Positions 34,133 through 42,686 of a DNA stretch of 64,000 nt are shown here, in pieces. Origin of the DNA: Dongia_A sp035695765. GTDB lineage: Bacteria > Pseudomonadota > Alphaproteobacteria > Dongiales > Dongiaceae. The position numbers and the translations under genes were made by a program. The notes under the pieces are model-generated. The model made no database searches. It was not told the origin of the DNA and saw only the letters and a list, made by a program, of their open reading frames with translations. Location: positions 70,836-134,835 of the forward strand of contig DASRRI010000088.1 of NCBI GenBank assembly GCA_035695765.1. Reading direction: 5' to 3'. Each line of letters opens with the position of its first letter. Position 1 is the stretch's first letter.

Positions 34133-35360
34133 TGGCGCGCTCCACCATCGCGCGCAGCAAGACATCGCACCCGGCGCCGCAATCGTCCTTGGTGGCGTTC
34201 TCGATCTCGTTGTGGCTGATGCCGTCTTCGCACGGGATGAAGACCATGCCGGTCGGCGCCACGCGGCTCATGTAGCAGGCATCGTGGCCGGCGCCGCTGA
34301 TGATCGGCATGCTGGCATGGCCCAGCTCCTCCGCGCCCGACTTCACGGCCGCGACACAGTTGGTGTCGAACTTCACCGGCGGCGAATACCAGATCTCCTT
34401 GAAGTCGAGTTGCAGGCCATTCTTGGCCGCAGCCTCTTCGCTGGCTGCCTTCGCTGCAGCCGCCATCTTCGACAACACCGCATCCTCCGGATGCCGCAGG
34501 TCGATGGTGAAAAACACCTTGCCCGGGATCGTGTTGCGCGAGTTGGGGCTCGACTGGATGAGGCCGACGGTCGCACAGGCGAAGGGCTGGTTCTCGTGCC
34601 CGATGCGGTTGATGGCGCTGACGACATGCGCCGCGCCGACCAGCGCATCCTTGCGCACCTTCATGGGCGTCGGGCCGGCATGTGCCTCCTGCCCCACCAT
34701 GGTGACTTCAAACCAGCGCTGGCCCTGCGCGCCCTGGACCACGCCGATGGTCTTCTTCTCGGCTTCCAGGATCGGGCCCTGCTCGATATGCGTCTCGAAG
34801 AACGCGAAGACCGGGCGGCCGCCGACCTGCTCCGGCCCGTCGTAGCCGATGCGCTTCAATTCCTGGCCCATGGTCTTGCCGTCGAGGTCGGCGCGCGACA
34901 GCCCGTATTCCAGCGGGAATACGCCGGCGAACACGCCCGAGGCGACCATGGCCGGCGCGAAGCGCGAGCCTTCCTCGTTGGTCCAGATCGCAACCTCGAC
35001 CGGGCGCTGGGTCTCGTAATTGAAGTCGTTCAGCGTGCGCACAACTTCGAGGCCGGCCATGATGCCGTAGATGCCGTCGAACTTGCCGCCGGTCGGCTGG
35101 CTGTCGATGTGGCTGCCGGTCATCACGGGCGACAGCGAATTATCCTTGCCCGGACGGCGTGCGAACACGTTGCCCATCTTGTCGACCTTGATAGTGCAGC
35201 CGGCATCCCTGGCCCACTGGCAGAACAGGTCGCGTGCCTGCTTGTCGAGATCGGTCAGGGCGAGGCGGCAGACGCCGCCCTTCTCGGTGGCGCCGATCTT
35301 GGCCATCTCCATGAGGCTGTCCCACAGACGGTCGGCATTGATGCGCAGATTGGTGCCCAA
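34122..35360 (-). CDS. M20-family N-carbamoyl amino acid hydrolase (beta-ureidopropionase type)
   Basis: The 412-residue metallohydrolase starts at TTG 35358-35360, seven bases after GGGAG. Metal and catalytic residues are seen in TGSHIDSQPTGGKFDGIYG, WTNEEGSRFAPAM, FETHIEQGPILE and ISGAGHDACYMSRVAPTGMV. This is the pattern of allantoate/N-carbamoyl-amino-acid hydrolases. In reductive pyrimidine breakdown such an enzyme converts N-carbamoyl-beta-alanine to beta-alanine, CO2 and ammonia, which fits the neighbouring preTA and hydA. Allantoate amidohydrolase is the main alternative. Confidence 0.87.
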   Translation of the reverse strand: MGTNLRINADRLWDSLMEMAKIGATEKGGVCRLALTDLDKQARDLFCQWARDAGCTIKVDKMGNVFARRPGKDNSLSPVMTGSHIDSQPTGGKFDGIYGIMAGLEVVRTLNDFNYETQRPVEVAIWTNEEGSRFAPAMVASGVFAGVFPLEYGLSRADLDGKTMGQELKRIGYDGPEQVGGRPVFAFFETHIEQGPILEAEKKTIGVVQGAQGQRWFEVTMVGQEAHAGPTPMKVRKDALVGAAHVVSAINRIGHENQPFACATVGLIQSSPNSRNTIPGKVFFTIDLRHPEDAVLSKMAAAAKAASEEAAAKNGLQLDFKEIWYSPPVKFDTNCVAAVKSGAEELGHASMPIISGAGHDACYMSRVAPTGMVFIPCEDGISHNEIENATKDDCGAGCDVLLRAMVERANAN

Positions 35361-35458
35361 GGCTAATCTCCCAGTTTTTCGCCAGCCCCAGAATCAGACA
35401 CTTAGCGGCTTTCTATCGGATTCGCCGCTCATAATTTTGTAATCGATCTTCGCGCTTC

Positions 35459-35474
35459 CTGACCAAACGGTCAA
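35459..35474. promoter_or_regulatory. RutR-like operator upstream of the M20 hydrolase-ABC operon
   Basis: CTGACCAAACGGTCAA matches the E. coli RutR consensus TTGACCA-NN-TGGTCAA at 12 of 14 defined positions. It lies 99 bases before the hydrolase start and overlaps the stop codon of the upstream hydrolase gene. This suggests an internal, pyrimidine-controlled promoter. The consensus is known from E. coli; binding here is inferred. Confidence 0.55.
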
Positions 35475-36751
35475 CTCCGTTTCCTGAGGAAATCCGCGCT
35501 TTCGGGGCGTCCTGGCAGGTGCAACTGCGCCGTCTGTGCCGGCGTTTCCGCGATCACTTTGCCACGCCGCAGGACCGCGAGCCGCGTTGCCCGCACGCGG
35601 ATCGCTTCGACCGGATCGGCGGCCTGCAGGATAACCAGATCGGCGTTCTTGCCTGGCGCGATGCCGTAGCCGTCGAGGTGCATGATACGGGCGGGATTTT
35701 CCGTGACCGCCGCGAAGCAGGCGCGCATCGCCTCCTGCCCTGTCATCTGCGCGACATGCAGGCCCATATGCGCGACCTCCAGCATGTCGCCCGATCCCAT
35801 GCCGTACCAAGGATCCATCACGCAATCATGGCCGAACGCGACATTGAGGCCGGCCGCCATCAGCTCCGGCACCCGCGTCATGCCGCGGCGCTTCGGATAG
35901 GTGTCATGCCGGCCCTGGATGGTGATGTTGATCAGCGGATTGGCGATGGCGTTGAGCTGCGCCTCCGCCATCAGCGGGATCAGCTTGCTCACATAGTAAT
36001 TGTCCATGGAATGCATGGAGGTGAGGTGCGAGCCCGTCACCCTGCCCTGCAATCCCAGACGCTGCGTCTCGTAGGCGAGCGTCTCGACGTGGCGGGACAT
36101 CGGATCATCGGTCTCGTCGCAATGCATGTCGACCAGCAAGCCGCGCTCGGCCGCGATCTCGCACAAGGCGCGCACGGAGGCCGCGCCATCCGCCATGGTG
36201 CGCTCGAAATGCGGAATGCCGCCGACCACATCGATGCCGCGATCGAGCGCGGTCTTGAGCAGCTCCATCGCGCCGGGCGAGCGGAACACGCCATCCTGCG
36301 GAAAGGCGACAAGCTGAAGATCGAGATAGGGTTTGACCTTTTTTTTCACCTCCAGGAGCGCATCGACCGCCAGCAGGCGCGGATCGCAGACATCGACATG
36401 CGATCGGATCGCGAGCAGCCCCTTGGCGACCGCCCAGTCGCAATAGGCCAGCGCGCGCTCGGCGATCGCGTCTTGCGTCAGCAGCGGCTTCAGCTCGCCC
36501 CACAGCGCGATGCCTTCCAGCAAGGTGCCGGATTGGTTGAGCCTCGGCAGGCCGAGAGACAGGGTCGCGTCCATATGGAAGTGCGCATCGACGAAAGGCG
36601 GCGTGACCAGGCGGCCTTTGGCGTCGATCTCTTTACCGGCGTTGGCTTTCAGAGCAGGTCCGACGGTCATGATCTTGCCGCCTTCGATGCCGATATCGAC
36701 ATCTTGCCTTCCGTCCGGCAGGTTGGCGCCGCGAATGATGAGATCGAGCAT
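35471..36751 (-). CDS. Cytosine-deaminase-type amidohydrolase
   Basis: The 426-residue metal-dependent hydrolase starts MLDLIIRGANLPDGRQDVDI. It shows the CodA hallmarks: metal ligands in DAHFHMDATLSLG, the HCDETDD motif (VDMHCDETDDPMSRHVETLA) and FGHDCVMDPWYGMGSGDML. Cytosine deamination to uracil is the most likely reaction and would feed the PreTA pathway. AtzC-, isoguanine- or creatinine-type deaminases of the same family cannot be excluded. It sits 12 bases after the BMP-type permease gene, so import and deamination are coupled. Confidence 0.82.
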   Translation of the reverse strand: MLDLIIRGANLPDGRQDVDIGIEGGKIMTVGPALKANAGKEIDAKGRLVTPPFVDAHFHMDATLSLGLPRLNQSGTLLEGIALWGELKPLLTQDAIAERALAYCDWAVAKGLLAIRSHVDVCDPRLLAVDALLEVKKKVKPYLDLQLVAFPQDGVFRSPGAMELLKTALDRGIDVVGGIPHFERTMADGAASVRALCEIAAERGLLVDMHCDETDDPMSRHVETLAYETQRLGLQGRVTGSHLTSMHSMDNYYVSKLIPLMAEAQLNAIANPLINITIQGRHDTYPKRRGMTRVPELMAAGLNVAFGHDCVMDPWYGMGSGDMLEVAHMGLHVAQMTGQEAMRACFAAVTENPARIMHLDGYGIAPGKNADLVILQAADPVEAIRVRATRLAVLRRGKVIAETPAQTAQLHLPGRPESADFLRKRS

Positions 36752-36763
36752 GCTTCTCTCCGT

Positions 36764-37705
36764 TCAGCGCTCGCCCTTGCGATAGGGAATCATCAGGGCC
36801 CGCGGATAGCCGGCGCGCCGCGACATGGCGATCAGCGCCAGGATCGACAGAATATAGGGCAGCATCAGGAACACCTGATAGGGCAGATAAGCGCCGGCCA
36901 ACTGCTGCAGCCGCAACTGGTAGGCATCGAAGGCTGCGAACAGGATGGCGCCCAGCAGCGCCTTGCCCGGCCGCCACGAGCCGAATACCACGAGCGCGAT
37001 GCAGATCCAGCCGCGTCCGTTCACCATGTCGAAGTAGAACGAGTTGAAGGCCGACATGGTCAGGAACGCGCCGCCGAGCGCCATGAAGGCGCTGCCCACC
37101 GCCACCGCGCCGATGCGCAACCAGGTGACGTCGATGCCCTGCGCCTCGACGGCTGCCGGATTTTCACCGACCGTGCGCACCGCGAGGCCGATCGGCGTGC
37201 GATAGAGGACGTAGGCGACGACGATCACCGCCAGGAATGCAAAATAGGTGAGCGGCGTCTGCTTGAACAAAGCGTCACCCAATATCGGAATCTGCGACAG
37301 CAGCGGGATTTCGAGCGGGACGAAAGTCGCGATCTTCGGCGGCGACGTGACGCTCGGGAACGCGAGGCGATACGCATAGTACGTGAGCGAGGTGGCAAGA
37401 AGCGTAATGCCGATCCCCGTGACATGTTGCGACAGTCCGAGCGGCACTGTCAGGAATCCATGCAGCAATCCGAAGGCCGCGCCGGCGATCGCTGCGATCA
37501 GGATACCTGTCCACAAATCCGCACCGTGATAGACCACGACCCAGCCGGCGAAGGCGCCGACCGTCATGATGCCTTCGATGCCGAGATTAAGCACACCGGC
37601 CCGTTCGCAGATGAGCTCGCCGAGCGTCGCGAAGATCAGCGGCGAAGCGATGCGGATGGCCGCCGCCCACAGGCTCGCTTCGAACAGAATCTGAATCACC
37701 TGCAT
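36764..37705 (-). CDS. ABC transporter permease, nucleoside/BMP-linked type
   Basis: The 313-residue permease belongs to the branched-chain/simple-sugar permease family (BPD_transp_2) in its NupQ/YufQ form: FATLGELICERAGVLNLGIE, TVPLGLSQHVTGIGITLLAT and RTVGENPAAVEAQGIDVTWL. The partner permease is four bases upstream. With the double ATPase and the BMP-family binding protein it makes a complete nucleoside/nucleobase-type importer. Confidence 0.92.
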   Translation of the reverse strand: MQVIQILFEASLWAAAIRIASPLIFATLGELICERAGVLNLGIEGIMTVGAFAGWVVVYHGADLWTGILIAAIAGAAFGLLHGFLTVPLGLSQHVTGIGITLLATSLTYYAYRLAFPSVTSPPKIATFVPLEIPLLSQIPILGDALFKQTPLTYFAFLAVIVVAYVLYRTPIGLAVRTVGENPAAVEAQGIDVTWLRIGAVAVGSAFMALGGAFLTMSAFNSFYFDMVNGRGWICIALVVFGSWRPGKALLGAILFAAFDAYQLRLQQLAGAYLPYQVFLMLPYILSILALIAMSRRAGYPRALMIPYRKGER

Positions 37706-37709
37706 CTGC

Positions 37710-38759
37710 CTACCTCAATTTCAGGCGGAAGCGGGTAAACAGCATTGCCGTCACCATGGTCAGCAAGGCGGTCGCGACCATGACGTTGGCAATGTAGTTG
37801 GGCACGCCGACTGTCCGGCTCATGGCGTCGGCGCCGACGAACATAGCAGCGACGAAGATTGCGGCGGCGATCACGCCGACCGGATGCAGCATCGCCAGCA
37901 TAGCCACAACGATGCCCGTGTAGCCGAAGCCCGGCGACAGATCGAGGGTCAGGTTGCCCTTGAGCCCTGCCACTTCGCTAACCCCGGCGAGCGCCGCGAG
38001 GCCACCGGAGAGCAACGCCGTCTTCGCCATCGCCCAATTCACCGGAATGCCGGCGAAACGCGCCGCACGCGGGTTGAAGCCAACCGCGCGCATCTCATAG
38101 CCGAAGGTCGTGCGGGCATTGATGAACCAGACGACCAGCGCCGCGCCGATCGCGATGACAAAACCGAGATGCAGGCGCTTGCCGTGCACCAGTTTGGGCA
38201 GATGCGCCGCCTCGATCACTTTCTTCGATTGCGGCCAGCCGAGGCCCATCGGGTCCTTCAGCGCGCCGTCGAGCAGCATGCTGACGAACAGCACCATCAC
38301 GAAGTTGAGGAGCAGCGTTGTCACAACCTCATCGACGCCGAAGCGGGTCTTGAGGAACGTCGGGCCCAAGAGCAGCAGCGCTCCAGCCAGCATCCCCGCC
38401 GCCATGATGAGCGGAATGAGAATCGGCGCCGGCAGCGGCAGCGCGCCGGTGCCGAGCACGATGGTCATGATCGCGCCGGCATAAAGCTGCGCTTCGCCGC
38501 CGATGTTCCACAGCTTGGCGCGGAATGCGACGGCGGCGGCAAGGCCGGTGAAGATCAGCGGCGTCGCGCGGGTCAGCGTTTCGAGGAACGCAAATTGCGT
38601 TCCGGTCGCACCCTTGATCACCGCCGCAAAGACCGAGAGCGGTGACGCGCCACCCAGGAGCACCAACAACGCCGCAACGACGAAACTTGCGACCACGGCT
38701 GCCAGCGGCGCGATGACCCAGATGCTTCTGGCAGATTCGGTGCGCGGTTCAAGCCGCAT
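37710..38759 (-). CDS. ABC transporter permease, nucleoside/BMP-linked type
   Basis: The product has 349 residues from ATG 38757-38759, eight bases after AAGG; TTG 38765 would add two. Hydrophobic segments and LETLTRATPLIFTGLAAAVA, KLWNIGGEAQLYAGAIM and VVTTLLLNFVMVLFVSMLLD are characteristic of NupP/YufP permeases. It overlaps the ATPase gene by 11 bases. It forms the membrane channel with the downstream permease. Confidence 0.92.
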   Translation of the reverse strand: MRLEPRTESARSIWVIAPLAAVVASFVVAALLVLLGGASPLSVFAAVIKGATGTQFAFLETLTRATPLIFTGLAAAVAFRAKLWNIGGEAQLYAGAIMTIVLGTGALPLPAPILIPLIMAAGMLAGALLLLGPTFLKTRFGVDEVVTTLLLNFVMVLFVSMLLDGALKDPMGLGWPQSKKVIEAAHLPKLVHGKRLHLGFVIAIGAALVVWFINARTTFGYEMRAVGFNPRAARFAGIPVNWAMAKTALLSGGLAALAGVSEVAGLKGNLTLDLSPGFGYTGIVVAMLAMLHPVGVIAAAIFVAAMFVGADAMSRTVGVPNYIANVMVATALLTMVTAMLFTRFRLKLR

Positions 38760-40290
38760 CGGCAAGACCTTGGCCGGCCATCATCAGCCCGAGGTGACGG
38801 ATGGTCACGTCGCGGCGCGCCATCGGCGCCGACATGCGCCCGCGATACATGACGACCACGCGGTCGGAGAGCGCCAGCAGTTCGTCGAGATCCTCGGAGA
38901 TGAGGAGGATGCCGGCGCCGGCTAAGCGCGCTTTCAGGAGCTGCTGGTGGACATAGCCGACCGCGCCGATATCGAGGCCGCGCGTCGGCTGGTTGGCGAG
39001 AATGATGCGCGGGCTCCGCGCCATCTCGCGGCCCAGGATCAGCTTCTGCATGTTGCCGCCGGAGAGCAGGCGCGTCGCGGCGTGCGGACCCGGGCAGCGC
39101 ACGTCGTAATCGGCGATGATACGGGTCGCGAACTCCCGCACCTTTTTCCAGTCGATCAAGCTGCGGCGCGAAAACGGCGCTTCGCGATAGCGCGCGGAAA
39201 TCAGGTTCTCTTCCAGCGACAGATCGCCGACCAGGCCGACGGCGTGACGATCTTCCGGAATGCGCGCAACGCCATGGGCGACCATGCGTGCAGGATCGAA
39301 ATGATGGATCTCCTGCCCGAACAGGGACACCGCTCCGCTGCTCGGCTCGGCAATGCCGCTGATCACGTCAGCAAGTGCGCCCTGCCCATTCCCAGACACG
39401 CCGGCGATGCCGACAATTTCGTTGCCATGAAGACTCAACGAAATGTCCTGGAGCCGCGCCCGCCCCTCGCCCGCCACCGTGACACCTTTCAACTCCAGCG
39501 CAATGGCACCGACCGGGATGGGCTCGACCTTCGGCTCTGGGATCGGACGGCCAACCATCAGCTCGGCGAGTTCGTGACGATCCGTCCCAGACGTGTGCCG
39601 TTCCGCCACCAGCTTGCCCTGACGCAGGACGACAACACGGCGGCTCACCGCCATCACTTCATGGAGCTTGTGGGAGATGAAGATGATGGCGAGGCCGCGC
39701 TCCACCAGCTTTTGAAGCGTGGCGAACAAGGCTTCGGTCTCCTGCGGCGTCAGGACGGCAGTCGGCTCATCCAGAATAAGAATCCGGGCGTCGCGGTAGA
39801 GCGCCTTCAAGATTTCGACGCGCTGGCGCTCTCCCACGGAGAGGTCGGCAATGCGGGCGTCCGGCTTCACCGCGAGGCCGAAGGTTTCCGACAGCTCAGC
39901 CAGCTTGGCGCGCGCTTCGGCGTGGCGCGAGCGAGCGCGCCAGAGCGGCTCGGTGCCAAGGACGACGTTATCGAGAACGGTCAGGTTGTCGGCCAGCGTG
40001 AAATGCTGGTGCACCATGCCGATGCCGCGCGCCAAGGCGGCTTTGGGCGAGCCGGGCGGCAGGGTTTCGCCGAATACCTCGATGCTGCCCTCGTCGGCCA
40101 CATAGTGGCCGAACAGGATATTCATGAGCGTGGTCTTACCGGCGCCGTTCTCGCCAAGCAGCGCCAGCACTTCACCGCGATGCAGATCGAGGCTGATCGC
40201 ATCGTTGGCCAGCAATGGACCGAAACGCTTGGTGATGCCGCTCAGCCGGAGGACGACATCCCCCGGCTCGGCATCCGGCAGAGCGGCCAT
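38749..40290 (-). CDS. ABC transporter ATP-binding protein with two nucleotide-binding domains
   Basis: The 513-residue protein contains two ATPase domains as in RbsA/NupO. Domain 1 has an intact Walker A (LLGENGAGKTTLMNILFG), signature (LSVGERQRVEILKAL) and Walker B (ILILDEPTAVLTP). Domain 2 has the altered P-loop IAGVSGNGQGALADVISG, LLSGGNMQKLILGREM and IILANQPTRGLDIGAV, where the Walker B Asp-Glu is Asn-Gln, the usual degenerate site of this family. It overlaps the binding-protein gene by one base. Confidence 0.93.
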   Translation of the reverse strand: MAALPDAEPGDVVLRLSGITKRFGPLLANDAISLDLHRGEVLALLGENGAGKTTLMNILFGHYVADEGSIEVFGETLPPGSPKAALARGIGMVHQHFTLADNLTVLDNVVLGTEPLWRARSRHAEARAKLAELSETFGLAVKPDARIADLSVGERQRVEILKALYRDARILILDEPTAVLTPQETEALFATLQKLVERGLAIIFISHKLHEVMAVSRRVVVLRQGKLVAERHTSGTDRHELAELMVGRPIPEPKVEPIPVGAIALELKGVTVAGEGRARLQDISLSLHGNEIVGIAGVSGNGQGALADVISGIAEPSSGAVSLFGQEIHHFDPARMVAHGVARIPEDRHAVGLVGDLSLEENLISARYREAPFSRRSLIDWKKVREFATRIIADYDVRCPGPHAATRLLSGGNMQKLILGREMARSPRIILANQPTRGLDIGAVGYVHQQLLKARLAGAGILLISEDLDELLALSDRVVVMYRGRMSAPMARRDVTIRHLGLMMAGQGLADAA

Positions 40291-41297
40291 CAGCTCGATT
40301 TGGGCTCGTTATCGTCGATCTTGACGGTGAAGCTGCCGTCCTTGATCGCCTTCTCCTTCTCGGCGACCTTGGCGACGATTTCGGCCGGCACCTTGCCCTC
40401 GAAGGTGCCGAGCGGCGAGATGCTGCAGCCGCCGGCCTTCATGAAGGAGTAGACGCCGTAATCGTCCGCCTTGAAGCTGCCTGCCTTCACTTTGGTAATG
40501 GCGGTATCCAAGGTCGGTTCGAAGTGCCAGAGCGCGGAGGCGACGACGGTGTCGGGATAATCGGGTTGGGTATCTATTACATTGCCGATCGCCAGCACGC
40601 CCCGCTCCTTCGCCGCGTCCGACACGCCGAAACGCTCGGCATACATGAGGTCGGCGCCGGCATCGATCTGGGCGAAGGCCGTCTCCTTGGCTTTCGGCGG
40701 GTCGAACCAGGAACCGATGAAGGCGATCTGGAACTTGGTGTCGGGCGCGATCTCGCGCACGCCGGCCATGAAGGCGTTCATCAACCGGTTGACTTCCGGG
40801 ATCGGATAGCCGCCGACCATGCCGATGCTCTTCTTCTTGGTCATGGCGCCGGCGACGATGCCGGTGAGATACGAGGCGTCCTGGATGTAGTTGTCAAACA
40901 CAGCGAAGTTCGGCACCGCGGCGTCCGGCTTGAAGCTGGAGCCGATCAGGAAGGCGCGGTCGGGATAGTCCTTCGCTACGGCGCGCGCGGCATCCTCCAC
41001 CGCGAAGGCCTCGCCGACGATCAGCTTATGCCCGGCCTCGCAATATTCGCGCATCACGCGTTCATAGTCGGTGTTCGCCACCTTTTCGGAAAAGGTGTAT
41101 TCGATGTCGCCGCGCTCCTGCGCCGCGGTCGCGGCCTTGTGGATGCGGCTGACCCATTGCTGCTCCACTGGAACGGTGTAAATGGCAGCAGTCTTGATCT
41201 TGTCCGCCGCCCAAACCCGGCGCGGCAAAGTGCCCATCGCCGAAACAGCAGCAATCCCGCCCGTCGCGAGCAGGAGATTACGTCGCGAAAACAACAT
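40290..41297 (-). CDS. BMP-family ABC substrate-binding protein (nucleoside/nucleobase type)
   Basis: The 335-residue exported protein begins MLFSRRNLLLATGGIAAVSA, a Tat-type twin-arginine signal (SRRNLL) ending near VWAADK. The mature part is a PnrA/BMP fold: AAIYTVPVEQQWVSRIHKAA, FLIGSSFKPDAAVPNFAVFD and IGMVGGYPIPEVNRLMNAFM. Characterised relatives bind purine nucleosides; here the neighbours point to a pyrimidine base or related ring. It is the first of five same-strand genes ending with the deaminase, 88 bases after preA. Confidence 0.9.
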   Translation of the reverse strand: MLFSRRNLLLATGGIAAVSAMGTLPRRVWAADKIKTAAIYTVPVEQQWVSRIHKAATAAQERGDIEYTFSEKVANTDYERVMREYCEAGHKLIVGEAFAVEDAARAVAKDYPDRAFLIGSSFKPDAAVPNFAVFDNYIQDASYLTGIVAGAMTKKKSIGMVGGYPIPEVNRLMNAFMAGVREIAPDTKFQIAFIGSWFDPPKAKETAFAQIDAGADLMYAERFGVSDAAKERGVLAIGNVIDTQPDYPDTVVASALWHFEPTLDTAITKVKAGSFKADDYGVYSFMKAGGCSISPLGTFEGKVPAEIVAKVAEKEKAIKDGSFTVKIDDNEPKSS

Positions 41298-41385
41298 GTC
41301 AGCCCCCTTAGCTTCCCTATCGATTGTCCGTTGGCCGTTTGCCCGTTTTTCCGGGCGCCTTCCCTGATCTTGCGCGAACTCTAGA

Positions 41386-42660
41386 CTATTCCGCGGCCTT
41401 GCGCATCGGGTTGCGCGGATCCTGCGTCCAGTTGAGATACGGCTTGCCGGTCTCAACCGAAACCATGCTGATGCAATCCGGCACCGGGCAGACATGGGCG
41501 CACAGGTTGCAGCCGACGCACTCCTCCTCGATCACCTCATAGCGGCGCTTGCCGTCGGCGTTGAGTTTCGCGATCGACTGGTGCGAGGTGTCCTCGCACG
41601 CGATGTGGCAGAGGCCGCACTTGATGCACTTGTCCTGATCGATCTGCGCGATGCTCTTGTAGTTGATATTGAGGAACTGCCAGTCGGTGACGTTCGGAAC
41701 CGCCTTGCCCCGGAAGTCCTCGATCGTTGCGTAGCCCTTCTCGTCCATCCAGTTGCTGAGGCCGGAGATCATGTCGTCCACGATCTTGAAGCCGTAATGC
41801 ATGGCGGCGGTGCAGACCTGCACGGTCCCGGCCGACAGGCTGATGAACTCCGCCGCGTCGCGCCAGTTGGCGATGCCGCCGATGGCTGAGATCGGCAGGC
41901 CGTAGGTATCCTTGTCGCGCGCGATGTCGGCGACCATGTGCATGGCGATCGGCTTCACTGCCGGGCCACAATAGCCGCCATGGGTGCCCTTGCCATCCAC
42001 CGTCGGCTCCGGTGCCATGATGTCGAGATCGATCGAGGTGATGGAATTGATAGTGTTGATGAGCGACACCGCATCGGCGCCGCCTTCCTTTGCCGCGCGC
42101 GCCGGTTTGCGGATGTCGGTGATGTTGGGCGTCAGCTTCACGATCACCGGCATGCGGGTGTGCTGCTTGCACCATTTCGCGACCATGCCGACATATTCCG
42201 GCACCTGGCCGACCGCCGATCCCATGCCGCGCTCCGACATGCCGTGCGGGCAGCCGAAATTGAGCTCGATCGCGTCGGCCTCGGTCTCCTCGACATACGG
42301 CAGGATGCCCTTCCAGGCTTCCTCGGTGCAGGGCACCATCAGCGAGACAACGACAGCGCGATCCGGCCAGTCGCGCTTGACCTGCTTGATCTCGCGCAGA
42401 TTGATGTCGAGCGGCCGGTCGGTAATCAGCTCGATATTGTTGAAGCCGATCATGCGCTGGTCGGCCGAATGCAGCGCGCCATAGCGCGAGCTGACATTCA
42501 CTACTGGCGGGTCTTCGCCCAAGGTCTTCCACACCACGCCGCCCCAGCCTGCCTTGAAGGCGCGGACGACGTTGTATTCCTTGTCAGTCGGCGGCGCGGA
42601 GGCCAGCCAGAACGGGTTGGGCGACTTAATGCCGGCAAAGTTGGTGCGAAGGTCGGCCAT
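41386..42660 (-). CDS. preA: NAD-dependent dihydropyrimidine dehydrogenase, PreA subunit
   Basis: The 424-residue catalytic subunit reduces uracil and thymine to the dihydro forms. A DHOD-like FMN barrel occupies residues 1-310 (FAGIKSPNPFWLASAPPTDK, ELNFGCPHGMSERGMGSAVG with the active Cys, VSLINTINSITSIDLD). The C-terminus has two 4Fe-4S motifs (CIKCGLCHIACEDTSHQS and CVGCNLCAHVCPVPDCI). It starts 26 bases after the preT stop and works with PreT as a heterotetramer. Confidence 0.95.
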   Translation of the reverse strand: MADLRTNFAGIKSPNPFWLASAPPTDKEYNVVRAFKAGWGGVVWKTLGEDPPVVNVSSRYGALHSADQRMIGFNNIELITDRPLDINLREIKQVKRDWPDRAVVVSLMVPCTEEAWKGILPYVEETEADAIELNFGCPHGMSERGMGSAVGQVPEYVGMVAKWCKQHTRMPVIVKLTPNITDIRKPARAAKEGGADAVSLINTINSITSIDLDIMAPEPTVDGKGTHGGYCGPAVKPIAMHMVADIARDKDTYGLPISAIGGIANWRDAAEFISLSAGTVQVCTAAMHYGFKIVDDMISGLSNWMDEKGYATIEDFRGKAVPNVTDWQFLNINYKSIAQIDQDKCIKCGLCHIACEDTSHQSIAKLNADGKRRYEVIEEECVGCNLCAHVCPVPDCISMVSVETGKPYLNWTQDPRNPMRKAAE

Positions 42661-42686
42661 GATGGTTCTCCCTTTCCAGCCGTTCG

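Noticed and set aside
35361..35470. TPP riboswitch before the NMT1-type ABC operon
   Set aside because: The family can transport thiamine precursors, but no conserved TPP core (CUGAGA with ACCUGA) is present; a RutR-like operator is found instead.
35519..37738. A 739-codon open frame on the plus strand
   Set aside because: It runs antisense to the deaminase and permease genes and has no family motifs; composition is typical of a GC-rich shadow frame.
41298..41385. TTGTCCGTTGGCC (41344-41356) as a fifth RutR-like site before the BMP binding-protein gene
   Set aside because: The half-sites are one base closer together than in the other four and several symmetric positions fail. The gene is probably expressed from the preT promoter.
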